Source of the DNA: Ruminococcaceae bacterium UBA1691
Lineage (GTDB): Bacteria > Bacillota > Clostridia > Oscillospirales > Acutalibacteraceae
Direction of reading: 5' to 3'
DNA length: 14,163 bases
NCBI GenBank assembly: GCA_002320555.1
Contig: DCJV01000105.1
Location: forward strand, 41,508 to 55,670
Below, piece after piece: positions 1 to 7,100 of this stretch. Numbering within the stretch: the stretch's first letter is position 1; each line of letters begins with the position of its first letter. Position numbers and translations under genes: made by a program. Under the pieces are notes generated by a model, which saw nothing but the letters and a program-made list of their open reading frames with translations, was not told where the DNA came from and did no database searches.

Positions 1-4
1 TAAG

Positions 5-898
5 TTATTTGACGAACCCGTGTTTTGAAAGTGTTGCACGAAGCTTTGCGCGCGCAGCTTCGGACAGGGGAGCCAGCGGCATGCGGCACACTCCGACCTT
101 CCAGCCCATCATCACAAGCGCCTCTTTGGCAGGAATCGGATTGACATCAATAAACAGATCGTTGCACAGGTCGAGATATTCGATCTGCAGATCCCGGCTG
201 CCCTGTGCGTCCCCTGCGAGATACTTGGCAGCAATGTCATGCGCAACACGGGGCGCGACATTTGCAAGAACGGAAATAACGCCCTTCGCGCCGAGGGACA
301 TGAAGGAGGTGATTTGATCGTCATTGCCGGAGTAGATATTCAGGTCATCCCCGCAGAGCGCAATCGTTTTGGCAAGAGCGGAAATATCGCCGTTTGCCTC
401 CTTTGCCCCCACGATGAGCGGATGCTTAGCGAGCTCGCGGTATGTTTCCGGCTTGATATTGAGGCCCGTACGGCTCGGAACGTTATAGGTAATGATCGGC
501 GTGTGGACGTGATCGGCGATATAGGTATAATGCCGGATTAGGCCCGCCTGGGAGGTTTTATTGTAATAGGGCGTTACGACGAGCAGACCGTCGACGCCGG
601 CTTTCTCCGCCTCATTGGAAAGATAGACGGCATAGGCCGTGTCGTTGCTGCCCGTACCGGCGATCACCGGTACACGGTGCGCCGTGTGGTCGACCGCAAA
701 CTGGATTGCGCCCGCATGCTCTTCGTGCGTGAGGGTAGAGCCCTCACCAGTGGTTCCACAGATAATGATGGCGTCTGTGCCGTTTTCAATCTGGAAATCG
801 ATCAGCTTGCCAAGAAGTGGGTAGTTCACTTCATTGTTTTCCGTAAAAGGCGTAACGATCGCTACGCCGGAGCCGGTGAAAATTGGCTGCTTACTCAT
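5..898 (-). CDS. dapA: 4-hydroxy-tetrahydrodipicolinate synthase
   Basis: This cytosolic enzyme condenses pyruvate with L-aspartate semialdehyde, the first committed step of the diaminopimelate/lysine branch. The 297-residue length is normal for the family. Family residues are visible: GTTGEGST at 48-55 (the Thr pair T49/T50), Y112, TYNVPSRTG with Y138 and R143, and the Schiff-base lysine K166 in VGAKEANG. It lies 37 nt downstream of asd on the same strand and is most simply co-transcribed with it under the lysine riboswitch. The ATG at 896-898 is preceded by AAAGGA (minus strand, 911-916) at 12 nt, a rather long spacing, but the N-terminus MSKQPIFTGSGVAIVTPF fits DapA. The stop codon is at 5-7, so any further lysine genes would lie beyond the left edge. 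Identity is effectively certain. Confidence 0.97.
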   Translation of the reverse strand: MSKQPIFTGSGVAIVTPFTENNEVNYPLLGKLIDFQIENGTDAIIICGTTGEGSTLTHEEHAGAIQFAVDHTAHRVPVIAGTGSNDTAYAVYLSNEAEKAGVDGLLVVTPYYNKTSQAGLIRHYTYIADHVHTPIITYNVPSRTGLNIKPETYRELAKHPLIVGAKEANGDISALAKTIALCGDDLNIYSGNDDQITSFMSLGAKGVISVLANVAPRVAHDIAAKYLAGDAQGSRDLQIEYLDLCNDLFIDVNPIPAKEALVMMGWKVGVCRMPLAPLSEAARAKLRATLSKHGFVK

Positions 899-935
899 TA
901 TTCATATCCATCCTTTCGAAAAGGTACCGACAAGA

Positions 936-2015
936 TTAATCAAGATAGCCTTCCGCCGCCAGAAGCTCCGCCATGAGCACTGCACCGCCGGCAGCGCCGC
1001 GCAGCGTATTGTGGGACAGGCAGACAAATTTATAATCATACTGCGTATCCTCGCGCAGACGGCCGATGGAAACCGCCATGCCGCCCTCCAAATCACGCTG
1101 GAGCTTCGTCTGAGGCAGATTATCCTCCGTGAAATAGTGCAGGAACTGCTTGGGCGCGCTGGGTAGATTCAGTTCTTGTGCGCGGCCGGAGAAATTCGTC
1201 CAGATCTCAATCATTTCTTCCTTGCTCGGCTTGTTTTTGAAATCCACAAAGACCGCACCCATATGACCGTCAGAGACGGGGACGCGCAGGCACTGCGCTG
1301 TGAAGGAGGGCTCGGTGGCCGGGACGATCTCATCGCCCACGATCTTGCCCCAGATCTTGAGTGGCTCGCGCTCGGATTTCTCCTCCTCGCCGCCGATATA
1401 GGGGATGACGTTGTCGATGATCTCCGGGCAGTTTTCGAGCGTCTTGCCCGCGCCGGAAATCGCCTGATACGTACAGACCAGCACGCGCTCAATGCCAAAT
1501 TTCGACAGCGGGAACAGCGCCGGCACATAGCTCTGAAGGGAGCAGTTGGACTTGACGGCGATAAAGCCGCGCTTCGTGCCAAGGCGCTTGCGCTGCGCCG
1601 GGATGATGGCGGCATGGTCCGCATTGAGCTCCGGGACGATCATCGGGACGTCCTTTGTGAAGCGGTGGGCGCTGTTGTTGGAAATAACTGGGCATTCCGC
1701 TTTCGCATATGCCTCTTCCAGCGCGCGGATTTCATCCTTTTTCATATCGACCGCGCAGAAGACAAAATCGACCTCCTTTGCGATCGCCTCAATATCGGCC
1801 GTAGCATCCTTGATAATCATATCCTCCATGGATTTGGGCATCGGCTTCTTCATGCACCATCTTGCGCCCACGGCGTCTTTATAAGTACGGCCCGCCGAAC
1901 GCGGGCTGGCCGCGAGGACCTTCACATTAAACCACGGGTGGTTTTCCAGCAGCGTTGCAAAGCGCTGGCCGACCATTCCCGTTGCGCCGATGATACCGAC
2001 GTTAAACTGTTTCAT
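936..2015 (-). CDS. asd: aspartate-semialdehyde dehydrogenase (archaeal/fungal-type)
   Basis: The enzyme reduces L-aspartyl-4-phosphate with NADPH to L-aspartate semialdehyde, the substrate of DapA encoded just downstream. The 359-residue protein has an N-terminal Rossmann motif GIIGATGMVGQ at 8-17, the catalytic cysteine C158 in KSNCSL, and the catalytic histidine H251 in VPVSDGH. The length and the SNCSL and DGH contexts resemble the archaeal/fungal branch of ASADH rather than the classic E. coli type. That is known in several clostridia; here it is recognised by eye. The ATG at 2013-2015 has AAGGGG (minus, 2025-2030) 9 nt upstream. It is the first gene after the lysine riboswitch and its terminator, so expression should fall when lysine is high. 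The long open frame on the opposite strand is a shadow of this gene. Confidence 0.96.
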   Translation of the reverse strand: MKQFNVGIIGATGMVGQRFATLLENHPWFNVKVLAASPRSAGRTYKDAVGARWCMKKPMPKSMEDMIIKDATADIEAIAKEVDFVFCAVDMKKDEIRALEEAYAKAECPVISNNSAHRFTKDVPMIVPELNADHAAIIPAQRKRLGTKRGFIAVKSNCSLQSYVPALFPLSKFGIERVLVCTYQAISGAGKTLENCPEIIDNVIPYIGGEEEKSEREPLKIWGKIVGDEIVPATEPSFTAQCLRVPVSDGHMGAVFVDFKNKPSKEEMIEIWTNFSGRAQELNLPSAPKQFLHYFTEDNLPQTKLQRDLEGGMAVSIGRLREDTQYDYKFVCLSHNTLRGAAGGAVLMAELLAAEGYLD

Positions 2016-2050
2016 TTCACAAAACCCCTTTTATGTTATGACTGAATATG

Positions 2051-2073
2051 AAAAAAACCGGTTGTCAACCGGT
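2051..2073 (-). terminator. intrinsic terminator of the lysine riboswitch
   Basis: Read leftward, the stem ACCGGT / ACCGGT (6 bp) with a 5-nt loop is followed immediately by seven T residues. It sits between the riboswitch aptamer and the asd ribosome binding site, with about 35 nt left before the asd ATG. This is the usual place for the expression platform of a transcription-terminating lysine riboswitch. Lysine binding is expected to favour this hairpin and stop transcription before asd. Confidence 0.88.
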
Positions 2074-2101
2074 CATCATTGCAATATAATAGAGAAGCTG
2101 G

Positions 2102-2121
2102 CGCGCAAAAAGCTTTGCGCG
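2102..2121 (-). repeat. hairpin between riboswitch aptamer and terminator
   Basis: An 8-bp perfect inverted repeat (CGCGCAAA / TTTGCGCG with a 4-nt loop) abuts the 3' strand of riboswitch stem P1. No T-run follows, so it is not a terminator itself. It may be part of the expression platform, for example competing with an antiterminator pairing, or simply a spacer hairpin. The pairing is seen directly; the role is inference. Confidence 0.55.
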
Positions 2122-2290
2122 GATAGCACTCCATCACATGCATGATGACAGATGCAGGGCTGTTTGCCATGCAGCCAGCGAAACGGTTTGCCAAACGACC
2201 GCCGCGCTTCGGCGTCTTTTCCTTTCGCGCAACGGTCCAAGGCTTTGGCAGCCTCCCGCCGGTTACTGATAAACGACGCGCCTCTATCCA
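2121..2290 (-). ncRNA. lysine riboswitch (L-box) controlling asd-dapA
   Basis: On the minus strand the leader contains the conserved blocks of the L-box in the right order: GGATAGAGGCGCG at the 5' side, then AGTAAC, GAAAGG, GACGCCGAAGC, GCTGGCTGCATGG, CTGTCATCATGCATG and GGAGTGCTATCC at the 3' end. The first and last blocks pair as stem P1 (GGATAG at 2284-2289 with CTATCC at 2121-2126). It lies between a good promoter and a terminator in front of asd-dapA, the expected target. Such aptamers bind lysine and trigger premature termination in Gram-positive bacteria. Recognition is by motif and context; a covariance-model search would confirm it. Confidence 0.95.
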
Positions 2291-2314
2291 TAAGTCATAA
2301 TGAAATTTGTAATC

Positions 2315-2343
2315 ATCATACCATCACAGGCGTGTGAAGTCAA
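2315..2343 (-). promoter_or_regulatory. sigma-A-type promoter of the asd-dapA operon
   Basis: On the minus strand, TTGACT (-35, 2338-2343) is followed after exactly 17 nt by TATGAT (-10, 2315-2320), each 5/6 to consensus. The predicted start near 2308 lies about 20 nt ahead of riboswitch stem P1, as expected for a riboswitch leader. Confidence 0.85.
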
Positions 2344-2601
2344 ACCCTTTTCTTGGAGAAAAGCCGATTTTCAGAAGGTTTTTTTGAGCTATTTTCTTCC
2401 ATTAGAACAATGCATAAATTGCCGCTCTTTTTCGTGAAATCATCATGCAGAAATGCCTAAAAGACAGTTTATGTTGGAACGATCAGGAACGATACGGGGC
2501 AAGCCCGCATTTCATTTGATGTAAAGAAGATGGGGGATTCACTGAATTTTGCCGCTCCATGCGAAACTGGCGCCTCACGTTTAGAAAGGATTGTAAATAA
2601 G

Positions 2602-3633
2602 TTGAAAAAAAGTGATTTTTATTATGAACTGCCTGAGGAATTGATTGCACAGCATCCGGTTGAACCACGCGACAGCGCACGCCTGATGAAGCTGAACCGT
2701 CGGACCGGAGAAATTGAGCACCGGCATTTTTATGATATTGTAGAATTGCTGCAGCCGGGTGACTGCCTGATTCTGAATAATACGCGTGTACTGCCCGCCC
2801 GCCTCTACGGTACGAAAGAGGATACCGGCGCGCGTGTGGAATTTTTGCTTCTGACACACCGGGAGGGCGACACCTGGGAGGTCATCACCGGCCCTGGCAA
2901 GCGGGCAAAGCAGGGGGCGCGCTTTTCCTTCGGTGATGGAATTCTACATGCTGAAATTCTGGAGGTCCTACCGGATGGCAACAGGCTGGCGCAGTTTTCC
3001 TATGAGGGAAACAATTTTTATGAGATTCTTGACCAAATCGGCCAGATGCCGCTGCCCCATTATATCACGGCGGAGCTTACGGATAAGGAGCAGTATCAAA
3101 CCGTCTATTCCAAGGAACTGGGTTCTGCCGCCGCACCGACGGCTGGCCTGCATTTTACGGACGAGCTCCTCGACCGGCTGCGTGCAAAGGGGATCGGCAT
3201 CGGTTTCTTGACACTGCATGTCGGGATCGGCACCTTCCGGCCTGTCAAGGCGGAAAATATTGAGGATCACCATATGCACTCGGAGCACTACTGGCTGCCG
3301 GAAGAAACGGCTAAACTGATTAACGATACCAAAGAGCAGGGAGGACGTGTTGTAGCGGTAGGGACGACCTGCTGCCGCACGCTGGAAAGCATTGCGCGCG
3401 ATCATGGCGGGGCAATCTGCGCGTGCAGCGGTTGGACGGACATTTTTATCTATCCGGGTTTTGAATTCAAATGTATGGATGGGCTGATCACGAATTTCCA
3501 CCTGCCAGAAAGCACGCTGATCATGCTGGTTTCCGCTTTCTGCGGGTATGAGAATACAATGAACGCATATCAGATTGCGGTAGGGGAGAGATATCGCTTT
3601 TTTTCCTTTGGAGATGCCATGCTGATTCTCTGA
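2602..3633 (+). CDS. queA: S-adenosylmethionine:tRNA ribosyltransferase-isomerase
   Basis: QueA transfers and isomerises the ribosyl group of SAM onto preQ1 already inserted at tRNA position 34, giving epoxyqueuosine. I place the start at the TTG at 2602, giving 343 residues beginning MKKSDFYYELPEELIAQ, which matches the family N-terminus and length (about 342). AGAAAGGA at 2583-2590 is 11 nt upstream. An in-frame ATG at 2530 would add 24 residues with no family match and has a poor ribosome binding site. Conserved segments include LNNTRVLPARLYGTKEDTGA, GSAAAPTAGLHFT (174-186), VGIGTFRPV, SGWTDIFIYPG, LITNFHLPES and the C-terminal RFFSFGDAML. tgt follows after 35 nt. No clear promoter is visible between the asd promoter and the gene. 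Confidence 0.95.
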   Translation: MKKSDFYYELPEELIAQHPVEPRDSARLMKLNRRTGEIEHRHFYDIVELLQPGDCLILNNTRVLPARLYGTKEDTGARVEFLLLTHREGDTWEVITGPGKRAKQGARFSFGDGILHAEILEVLPDGNRLAQFSYEGNNFYEILDQIGQMPLPHYITAELTDKEQYQTVYSKELGSAAAPTAGLHFTDELLDRLRAKGIGIGFLTLHVGIGTFRPVKAENIEDHHMHSEHYWLPEETAKLINDTKEQGGRVVAVGTTCCRTLESIARDHGGAICACSGWTDIFIYPGFEFKCMDGLITNFHLPESTLIMLVSAFCGYENTMNAYQIAVGERYRFFSFGDAMLIL

Positions 3634-3668
3634 ATATAAAATAGACCTGACCTTGAAAGGAAGATCCT

Positions 3669-4799
3669 ATGTTAAAAATCCTCTCGCAGGAGAAAAGTGC
3701 CCGGCGCTGTGAATTCCCTACTGTGCATGGCGTGATTCAGACGCCTGCGTTTATGAATGTGGCGACCTGCGGCGCCATCAAGGGCGCCGTTTCCGCTTAC
3801 GACCTGAGAGACCTGCACTGCCAGGTACAGCTTTGCAATACCTATCACCTCCATGTGCGCCCCGGAGACGAGCTGGTGCGGGAGCTGGGCGGCATTCACG
3901 CATTCACCGGCTGGCACGGCCCGATTCTGACCGACAGCGGTGGCTTTCAGGTATTTTCCCTTGCTAAGCTTCGTCAGATTAAGGAGGAGGGCGTCACCTT
4001 TGCCTGCCATATCGACGGGCACCGTATCTTTATGGGGCCAGAAGAGAGCATGCGCATCCAGTCGAATCTCGGCTCGACCATCGCCATGGCGTTTGACGAA
4101 TGTGTGGAAAATCCGGCGGAATATCAATACGCTGAGCAATCCTGTGCCCGAACAGTGCGATGGCTTGCCCGCTGCAAAGCGGAAATGCAGCGGCTCAATT
4201 CCCTGCCGAATACGCTCAATCGCCAGCAACTTCTATTTGGCATCAATCAGGGCTGTACCTTCGACGACCTGCGGATTGAAAATATGAAGCAGATCGCCGC
4301 GCTGGATTTGGACGGATATGCAATTGGCGGGCTGGCGGTCGGGGAGCCGAAGGAGGATATGTACCGCATCATCTCCGCCATCGAGCCCTATATGCCGAAG
4401 GACAAACCACGCTATCTGATGGGAGTGGGAACGCCCGGCAATATTCTCGAGGGCGTCAGCCGCGGCGTTGATCTTTTTGACTGTGTGATGCCCAGCCGCA
4501 ATGCGCGCCACGGGCATCTGTTTACCTGGGAAGGCATCATTAACCTGAATAACGCCAAATACGAGCGCGATCTGGGGCCGATTGATCCGAAGTGCCATTG
4601 CCCGACCTGCCAGCATCATTCGCGGGCCTATCTGCGCCATCTCTTCAAGGCGAAGGAGATGCTTGCTATGCGGCTGTGCGTGATGCATAACCTCTATTTC
4701 TATAATACGCTCATGGAACGGATTCGTTACGAGCTGGAAAACCATCGGTTTGAAGCTTTCAAGGAAATGTATGTTGACCGTTTGGATCAGCGAATCTAA
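3669..4799 (+). CDS. tgt: tRNA-guanine transglycosylase
   Basis: Tgt exchanges guanine-34 of GUN-anticodon tRNAs (Asp, Asn, His, Tyr) for preQ1, the step before QueA acts. The 376-residue protein has the general acid/base D89 in TDSGGFQ, the base-binding pair D143 and C145 in FDEC, GGLAVGEP at 220-227, and the nucleophile D271 in LFDCVMPSRNAR. It also has a zinc site formed by C309, C311, C314 and H340. C145 corresponds to the cysteine typical of preQ1-using bacterial enzymes, which fits queA being adjacent. The ATG at 3669 has AAAGGA (3656-3661) 7 nt upstream. It is very likely co-transcribed with queA and ends at the hairpin terminator just after its stop codon. Confidence 0.97.
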   Translation: MLKILSQEKSARRCEFPTVHGVIQTPAFMNVATCGAIKGAVSAYDLRDLHCQVQLCNTYHLHVRPGDELVRELGGIHAFTGWHGPILTDSGGFQVFSLAKLRQIKEEGVTFACHIDGHRIFMGPEESMRIQSNLGSTIAMAFDECVENPAEYQYAEQSCARTVRWLARCKAEMQRLNSLPNTLNRQQLLFGINQGCTFDDLRIENMKQIAALDLDGYAIGGLAVGEPKEDMYRIISAIEPYMPKDKPRYLMGVGTPGNILEGVSRGVDLFDCVMPSRNARHGHLFTWEGIINLNNAKYERDLGPIDPKCHCPTCQHHSRAYLRHLFKAKEMLAMRLCVMHNLYFYNTLMERIRYELENHRFEAFKEMYVDRLDQRI

Positions 4800-4800
4800 C

Positions 4801-4842
4801 AAAAAAGCTCTGGATAATCAGCTGATTATCCGGAGCTTTTTT
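4801..4842. terminator. bidirectional intrinsic terminator between tgt and the flippase gene
   Basis: A long inverted repeat is flanked by an A-run on the left and a T-run on the right. The arms AAAAAAGCTCTGGATAATCA-G and CTGATTATCCGGAGCTTTTTT pair throughout, with a single T-G wobble. It can stop transcription in both directions, serving rightward queA-tgt and the leftward flippase gene. The flippase stop codon (4826-4828) lies within the right arm, so translation to the end would overlap the hairpin. Confidence 0.92.
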
Positions 4843-6397
4843 TGGAAAGAAGTGCGTTCTGCCGCCGTTCAGGCCGAAAAATCTGAACAAACCAGCGGAT
4901 GTCCCTTTGCGTAATACAGTCGGAACAGCGCAGTACGAGCAGATAGACGCAGAGCGTCATCATAATCACCCCAACGAGCCATGCAACGGAGCCGGACAGG
5001 GGAACAGATAGAAGGGTTGCGACGAGCCGCACACCGAGCACTGTGCCTGCCATACATAGAATCGGCTTTAAAATCCGTTTCCAATGCAGGCGGAGCGTGC
5101 TGACCTGGATCAGCCGGCGAAGGCTGAGATAAAAATTGAGGATTTCGCTGGCAAATAGCGTGATAATATATCCTTTTACGGAATAACGGGGAATCAGGAA
5201 ATAGACAAGAACGACGCACAGGCCGGAATCGATGATGTTATAGCGCATGGAGCTCAGCTGCTGATCGAGGCCCTTGAGCATCCCGTCGACCGCCATATCC
5301 AGATACATCACGGGAACGAGTATGGACAAAAGCTGAAGAAAAGGCCTCGTGTCCTCATTGTGATAGATGGCAACCGATAATTCGCCGGCATAGGCATAAA
5401 ATATGCCGGCAACCAACAGGGAAAACAGGAGCGCAGCATAGAGAACGCGATTGATAATAGCGTCGATCTGCTTGGTTTGGCGCAGGGTATGGTATTCCGC
5501 TATCTCTGGCACCAGGAGGCTAGCCAGAGAATTCAGGATACAGGAGGGGAAGAGAAGCACGGGAAGAGTCATTGCGTGAATCGTCCCGTAGGTCGCCAGT
5601 GCGTTTTCGCTTGAAATACCTGATTTTTTGAAGCCAATTGGAATCAACAAGTGTTCAATCGTCAAAAGGATTGACCGCATCCATGCTCCCACTGCATCTG
5701 GAACGGCAATGCGGAGCAGCCGGCGGGTCAAATGCGGCATCTCGTTATGTTGCTTCCTCTGCTGGTGCATTGTCCAGCGGCTCAGGAGGTAGGAGGCGAG
5801 AAAAGAGCTCAGATCGGACAGGCAGCTTCCCAATACGATCGCCATGCAGGAGGCCTCCAGGCCACGGTTGGAGAGCATATGTAAAAAAAATGCGGTGGCG
5901 GCAACCCGGACGAGCTGCTCGAGCACCTGAACGCCTGCATAGGCGCCCGCCCGCCGGATTGCGGTAAAATATCCGCTCAATGCAGCGGACATTGCAATAA
6001 ATGGCAAACTGAAAGCAAGCATCCGCAACGGCCGCGCAGTGCGGATGTCAAACAGCCAGTGCAGGCTGATCAGATCCGCACTGCCATACAGGATAACTGC
6101 AACGGCGCAGGCAACCAAAAGGATGCTGATCAGGCATCTTCGTAGCACCTTTTTCACATCTGCGCCGTCCTTGCTGACGGCGTCCACCACCAGCCGCGTA
6201 GTCGCAAGCCGGATCCCGGAAGATGCAAAGGTAATTGCCATGGAGAAAACCGTCATGACAAGCTGGAAAAGCCCGATTCCCGCCGCGCCAAGCTGATTGG
6301 TTAGATATACATTGAAGGATACGCCGACCGTGCGCATCAAAAGCGCTGCTGCGGTCAATACGGCGGTATCCCAAAGGAAGCGCTTCGTTTTTTTCAT
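4826..6397 (-). CDS. SpoVB/MATE-like polysaccharide or lipid-linked precursor flippase
   Basis: This 523-residue polytopic membrane protein has more than ten hydrophobic segments, the first at about 11-30. Its N-terminal pattern is LLMRTVGVSFNVYLTNQLG then GIGLFQLVMTV (41-50), with ASSGIRLATTRLV (58-70) further on. LSGYF (140-144) and QVLEQLVRV (157-165) also match the SpoVB / polysaccharide-biosynthesis flippase family of the MOP superfamily. Such proteins flip lipid-linked cell-wall or polysaccharide precursors; SpoVB itself is needed for spore cortex formation. The precise substrate cannot be read from sequence, and no spore or polysaccharide genes adjoin, so I give no symbol. The ATG at 6395-6397 has AGGTG on the minus strand about 8 nt upstream. 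It is monocistronic, ending in the shared terminator with its stop inside the hairpin arm. Confidence 0.9.
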   Translation of the reverse strand: MKKTKRFLWDTAVLTAAALLMRTVGVSFNVYLTNQLGAAGIGLFQLVMTVFSMAITFASSGIRLATTRLVVDAVSKDGADVKKVLRRCLISILLVACAVAVILYGSADLISLHWLFDIRTARPLRMLAFSLPFIAMSAALSGYFTAIRRAGAYAGVQVLEQLVRVAATAFFLHMLSNRGLEASCMAIVLGSCLSDLSSFLASYLLSRWTMHQQRKQHNEMPHLTRRLLRIAVPDAVGAWMRSILLTIEHLLIPIGFKKSGISSENALATYGTIHAMTLPVLLFPSCILNSLASLLVPEIAEYHTLRQTKQIDAIINRVLYAALLFSLLVAGIFYAYAGELSVAIYHNEDTRPFLQLLSILVPVMYLDMAVDGMLKGLDQQLSSMRYNIIDSGLCVVLVYFLIPRYSVKGYIITLFASEILNFYLSLRRLIQVSTLRLHWKRILKPILCMAGTVLGVRLVATLLSVPLSGSVAWLVGVIMMTLCVYLLVLRCSDCITQRDIRWFVQIFRPERRQNALLSKKSSG

Positions 6398-6640
6398 GAG
6401 GCAGCACCTGTTTTCTGTAATATTCTATTCTATGCGGCAGACCGGATGGAATATTTGTAAAATCCAGAAATTGTGGGACATGGTGTCTTTGCTTTTTTCT
6501 TCAAACGGGAGATCTACCATATCAATGTAAAAGGAAAACCCAATCTCACGAATCCGTCGGTCTGTTTCTCAATAACAAATGACCACATCCTTTTGTCCAT
6601 CTTTTCAGGGGATGACAGCAAAAATGTCTCATTTATTATT

Positions 6641-6663
6641 TTTTGTGAAAATATTTCACAAAA
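6641..6663. promoter_or_regulatory. 23-bp perfect palindrome, candidate operator (Rex-like half-sites)
   Basis: TTTTGTGAAA (6641-6650) and TTTCACAAAA (6654-6663) are perfect inverted repeats around ATA. The core half-sites TTGTGAA and TTCACAA are those of the Gram-positive Rex redox repressor. Rex sites normally have a 4-nt spacer and here it is 5, so the match is imperfect. There is no T-run typical of a terminator. The site lies about 20 nt upstream of a TATAAT box preceding the 6716 gene, a plausible operator position. The regulator is not known from sequence. Confidence 0.6.
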
Positions 6664-6683
6664 TTATACAAAGATTAATTAAA

Positions 6684-6689
6684 TATAAT
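6684..6689 (+). promoter_or_regulatory. probable -10 box for the orphan gene at 6716
   Basis: A perfect TATAAT lies 32 nt before the ATG and 12 nt before the ribosome binding site. No good -35 lies at 16-18 nt; TTCACA at 6655-6660 is 23 nt away and forms part of the palindrome. Another reading is TTGTGA (6643-6648) with TATACA (6666-6671) at 17 nt, which would put the palindrome on the -35. Either way the palindrome overlaps or borders the promoter. Confidence 0.45.
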
Positions 6690-6715
6690 ATTATCTCATT
6701 TGAGGTGATGGTATC

Positions 6716-6982
6716 ATGTATAAATGTAGTGCATGGGAGCTTTGGCGGATTCAAAATCAGATCACTGATGTTTTGCTGGTCGTCAATCTGGAGCCGATGG
6801 AGGGTCTGCCTGTGATCGGCCGCCAAGTCGATTGGCGCATATCGATTTATTTCCGTGAAGAGGACCTCGCTGAATATATTGGGGAGGTGGACGACCGGGA
6901 AATGGCACTGATCACGAGAGAATATTTGCGCATCCGCGAATGGGATCGTATGGGGTGCCCATTTCTGCCCAGTTCAAAATAA
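6716..6982 (+). CDS. hypothetical protein, 88 residues
   Basis: I do not recognise this protein. The start is well supported: the ATG at 6716 has GAGGTGAT (6702-6709) with about 8 nt from GAGGTG, a -10 box and a palindromic candidate operator upstream. The product is soluble-looking, with no signal peptide or membrane span. Tryptophans lie at 8, 10 and 40. The second half is acidic and probably helical (REEDLAEYIGEVDDREMA, then ITREYLRIREW), and the end is short and polar with one cysteine. The gene stands alone between a divergent flippase gene and the separately promoted glucosidase gene. The stop codon lies in the loop of a small hairpin (6968-6991). Confidence 0.75.
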   Translation: MYKCSAWELWRIQNQITDVLLVVNLEPMEGLPVIGRQVDWRISIYFREEDLAEYIGEVDDREMALITREYLRIREWDRMGCPFLPSSK

Positions 6983-6991
6983 TAAACTGGG
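6968..6991 (+). terminator. weak terminator-like hairpin at the end of the 88-residue gene
   Basis: CCCAGTT (6968-6974) pairs with AACTGGG (6985-6991) around a 10-nt loop that contains the TAA stop. It is followed by TAATAAAATTTCGCTTTT, which has only a broken T-run. It may attenuate transcription or protect the 3' end, but is not a strong intrinsic terminator. Confidence 0.4.
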
Positions 6992-7012
6992 TAATAAAAT
7001 TTCGCTTTTCTA

Positions 7013-7041
7013 TTGTAAAAAACATGCGGATACGTTATGAT
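7013..7041 (+). promoter_or_regulatory. promoter of the alpha-glucosidase gene
   Basis: TTGTAA (-35, 7013-7018) is followed after exactly 17 nt by TATGAT (-10, 7036-7041). The predicted start near 7048 leaves a leader of about 50 nt before the ATG at 7101. I see no clear catabolite-repression or sugar-repressor operator within it. Confidence 0.7.
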
Positions 7042-7100
7042 AACGCTGGATACTTTGTTCAACTTTCAAATCAATATGGATAGAAAGGGAGGTTATATGG

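Larger units (their letters stand above)
6398..6715. other. 318-nt divergent intergenic region
   Basis: This AT-rich region separates the leftward flippase gene from the rightward orphan gene at 6716. I find no convincing gene in it; the short open frames lack ribosome binding sites. It contains the 23-bp palindrome at 6641-6663 and a -10 box at 6684-6689, described separately. No strong promoter for the flippase gene is visible; a weak leftward TTGGGT/TATGGT pair is possible at about 6510-6545. Confidence 0.6.

Noticed and set aside
898..903. Five-codon mini-frame overlapping the dapA start on the minus strand
   Set aside because: ATG AAT AAT GAG TAA is very short and could arise by chance; there is no evidence of translation-coupled control.
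1176..2045. Long rightward open frame (289 codons) opposite asd
   Set aside because: It lies wholly antisense to a certain asd gene and has Arg/Asp/Leu-rich shadow composition, no family match and no ribosome binding site.
2347..2385. T-run with a poor upstream stem that might be a rightward terminator before queA
   Set aside because: The possible stems are short, AT-rich and mutually exclusive (GAAAA/TTTTC or CTTTTC/GAAAAG), and no rightward transcript upstream needs stopping.
2530..2601. Upstream ATG giving QueA 24 extra residues
   Set aside because: The added residues do not match the family, and the internal TTG at 2602 gives the standard length and N-terminus with a better ribosome binding site.
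6655..6661. Calling the palindrome a definite Rex site
   Set aside because: The half-sites match but the spacer is 5 nt rather than the 4 nt of known Rex operators, so it is kept only as a candidate.
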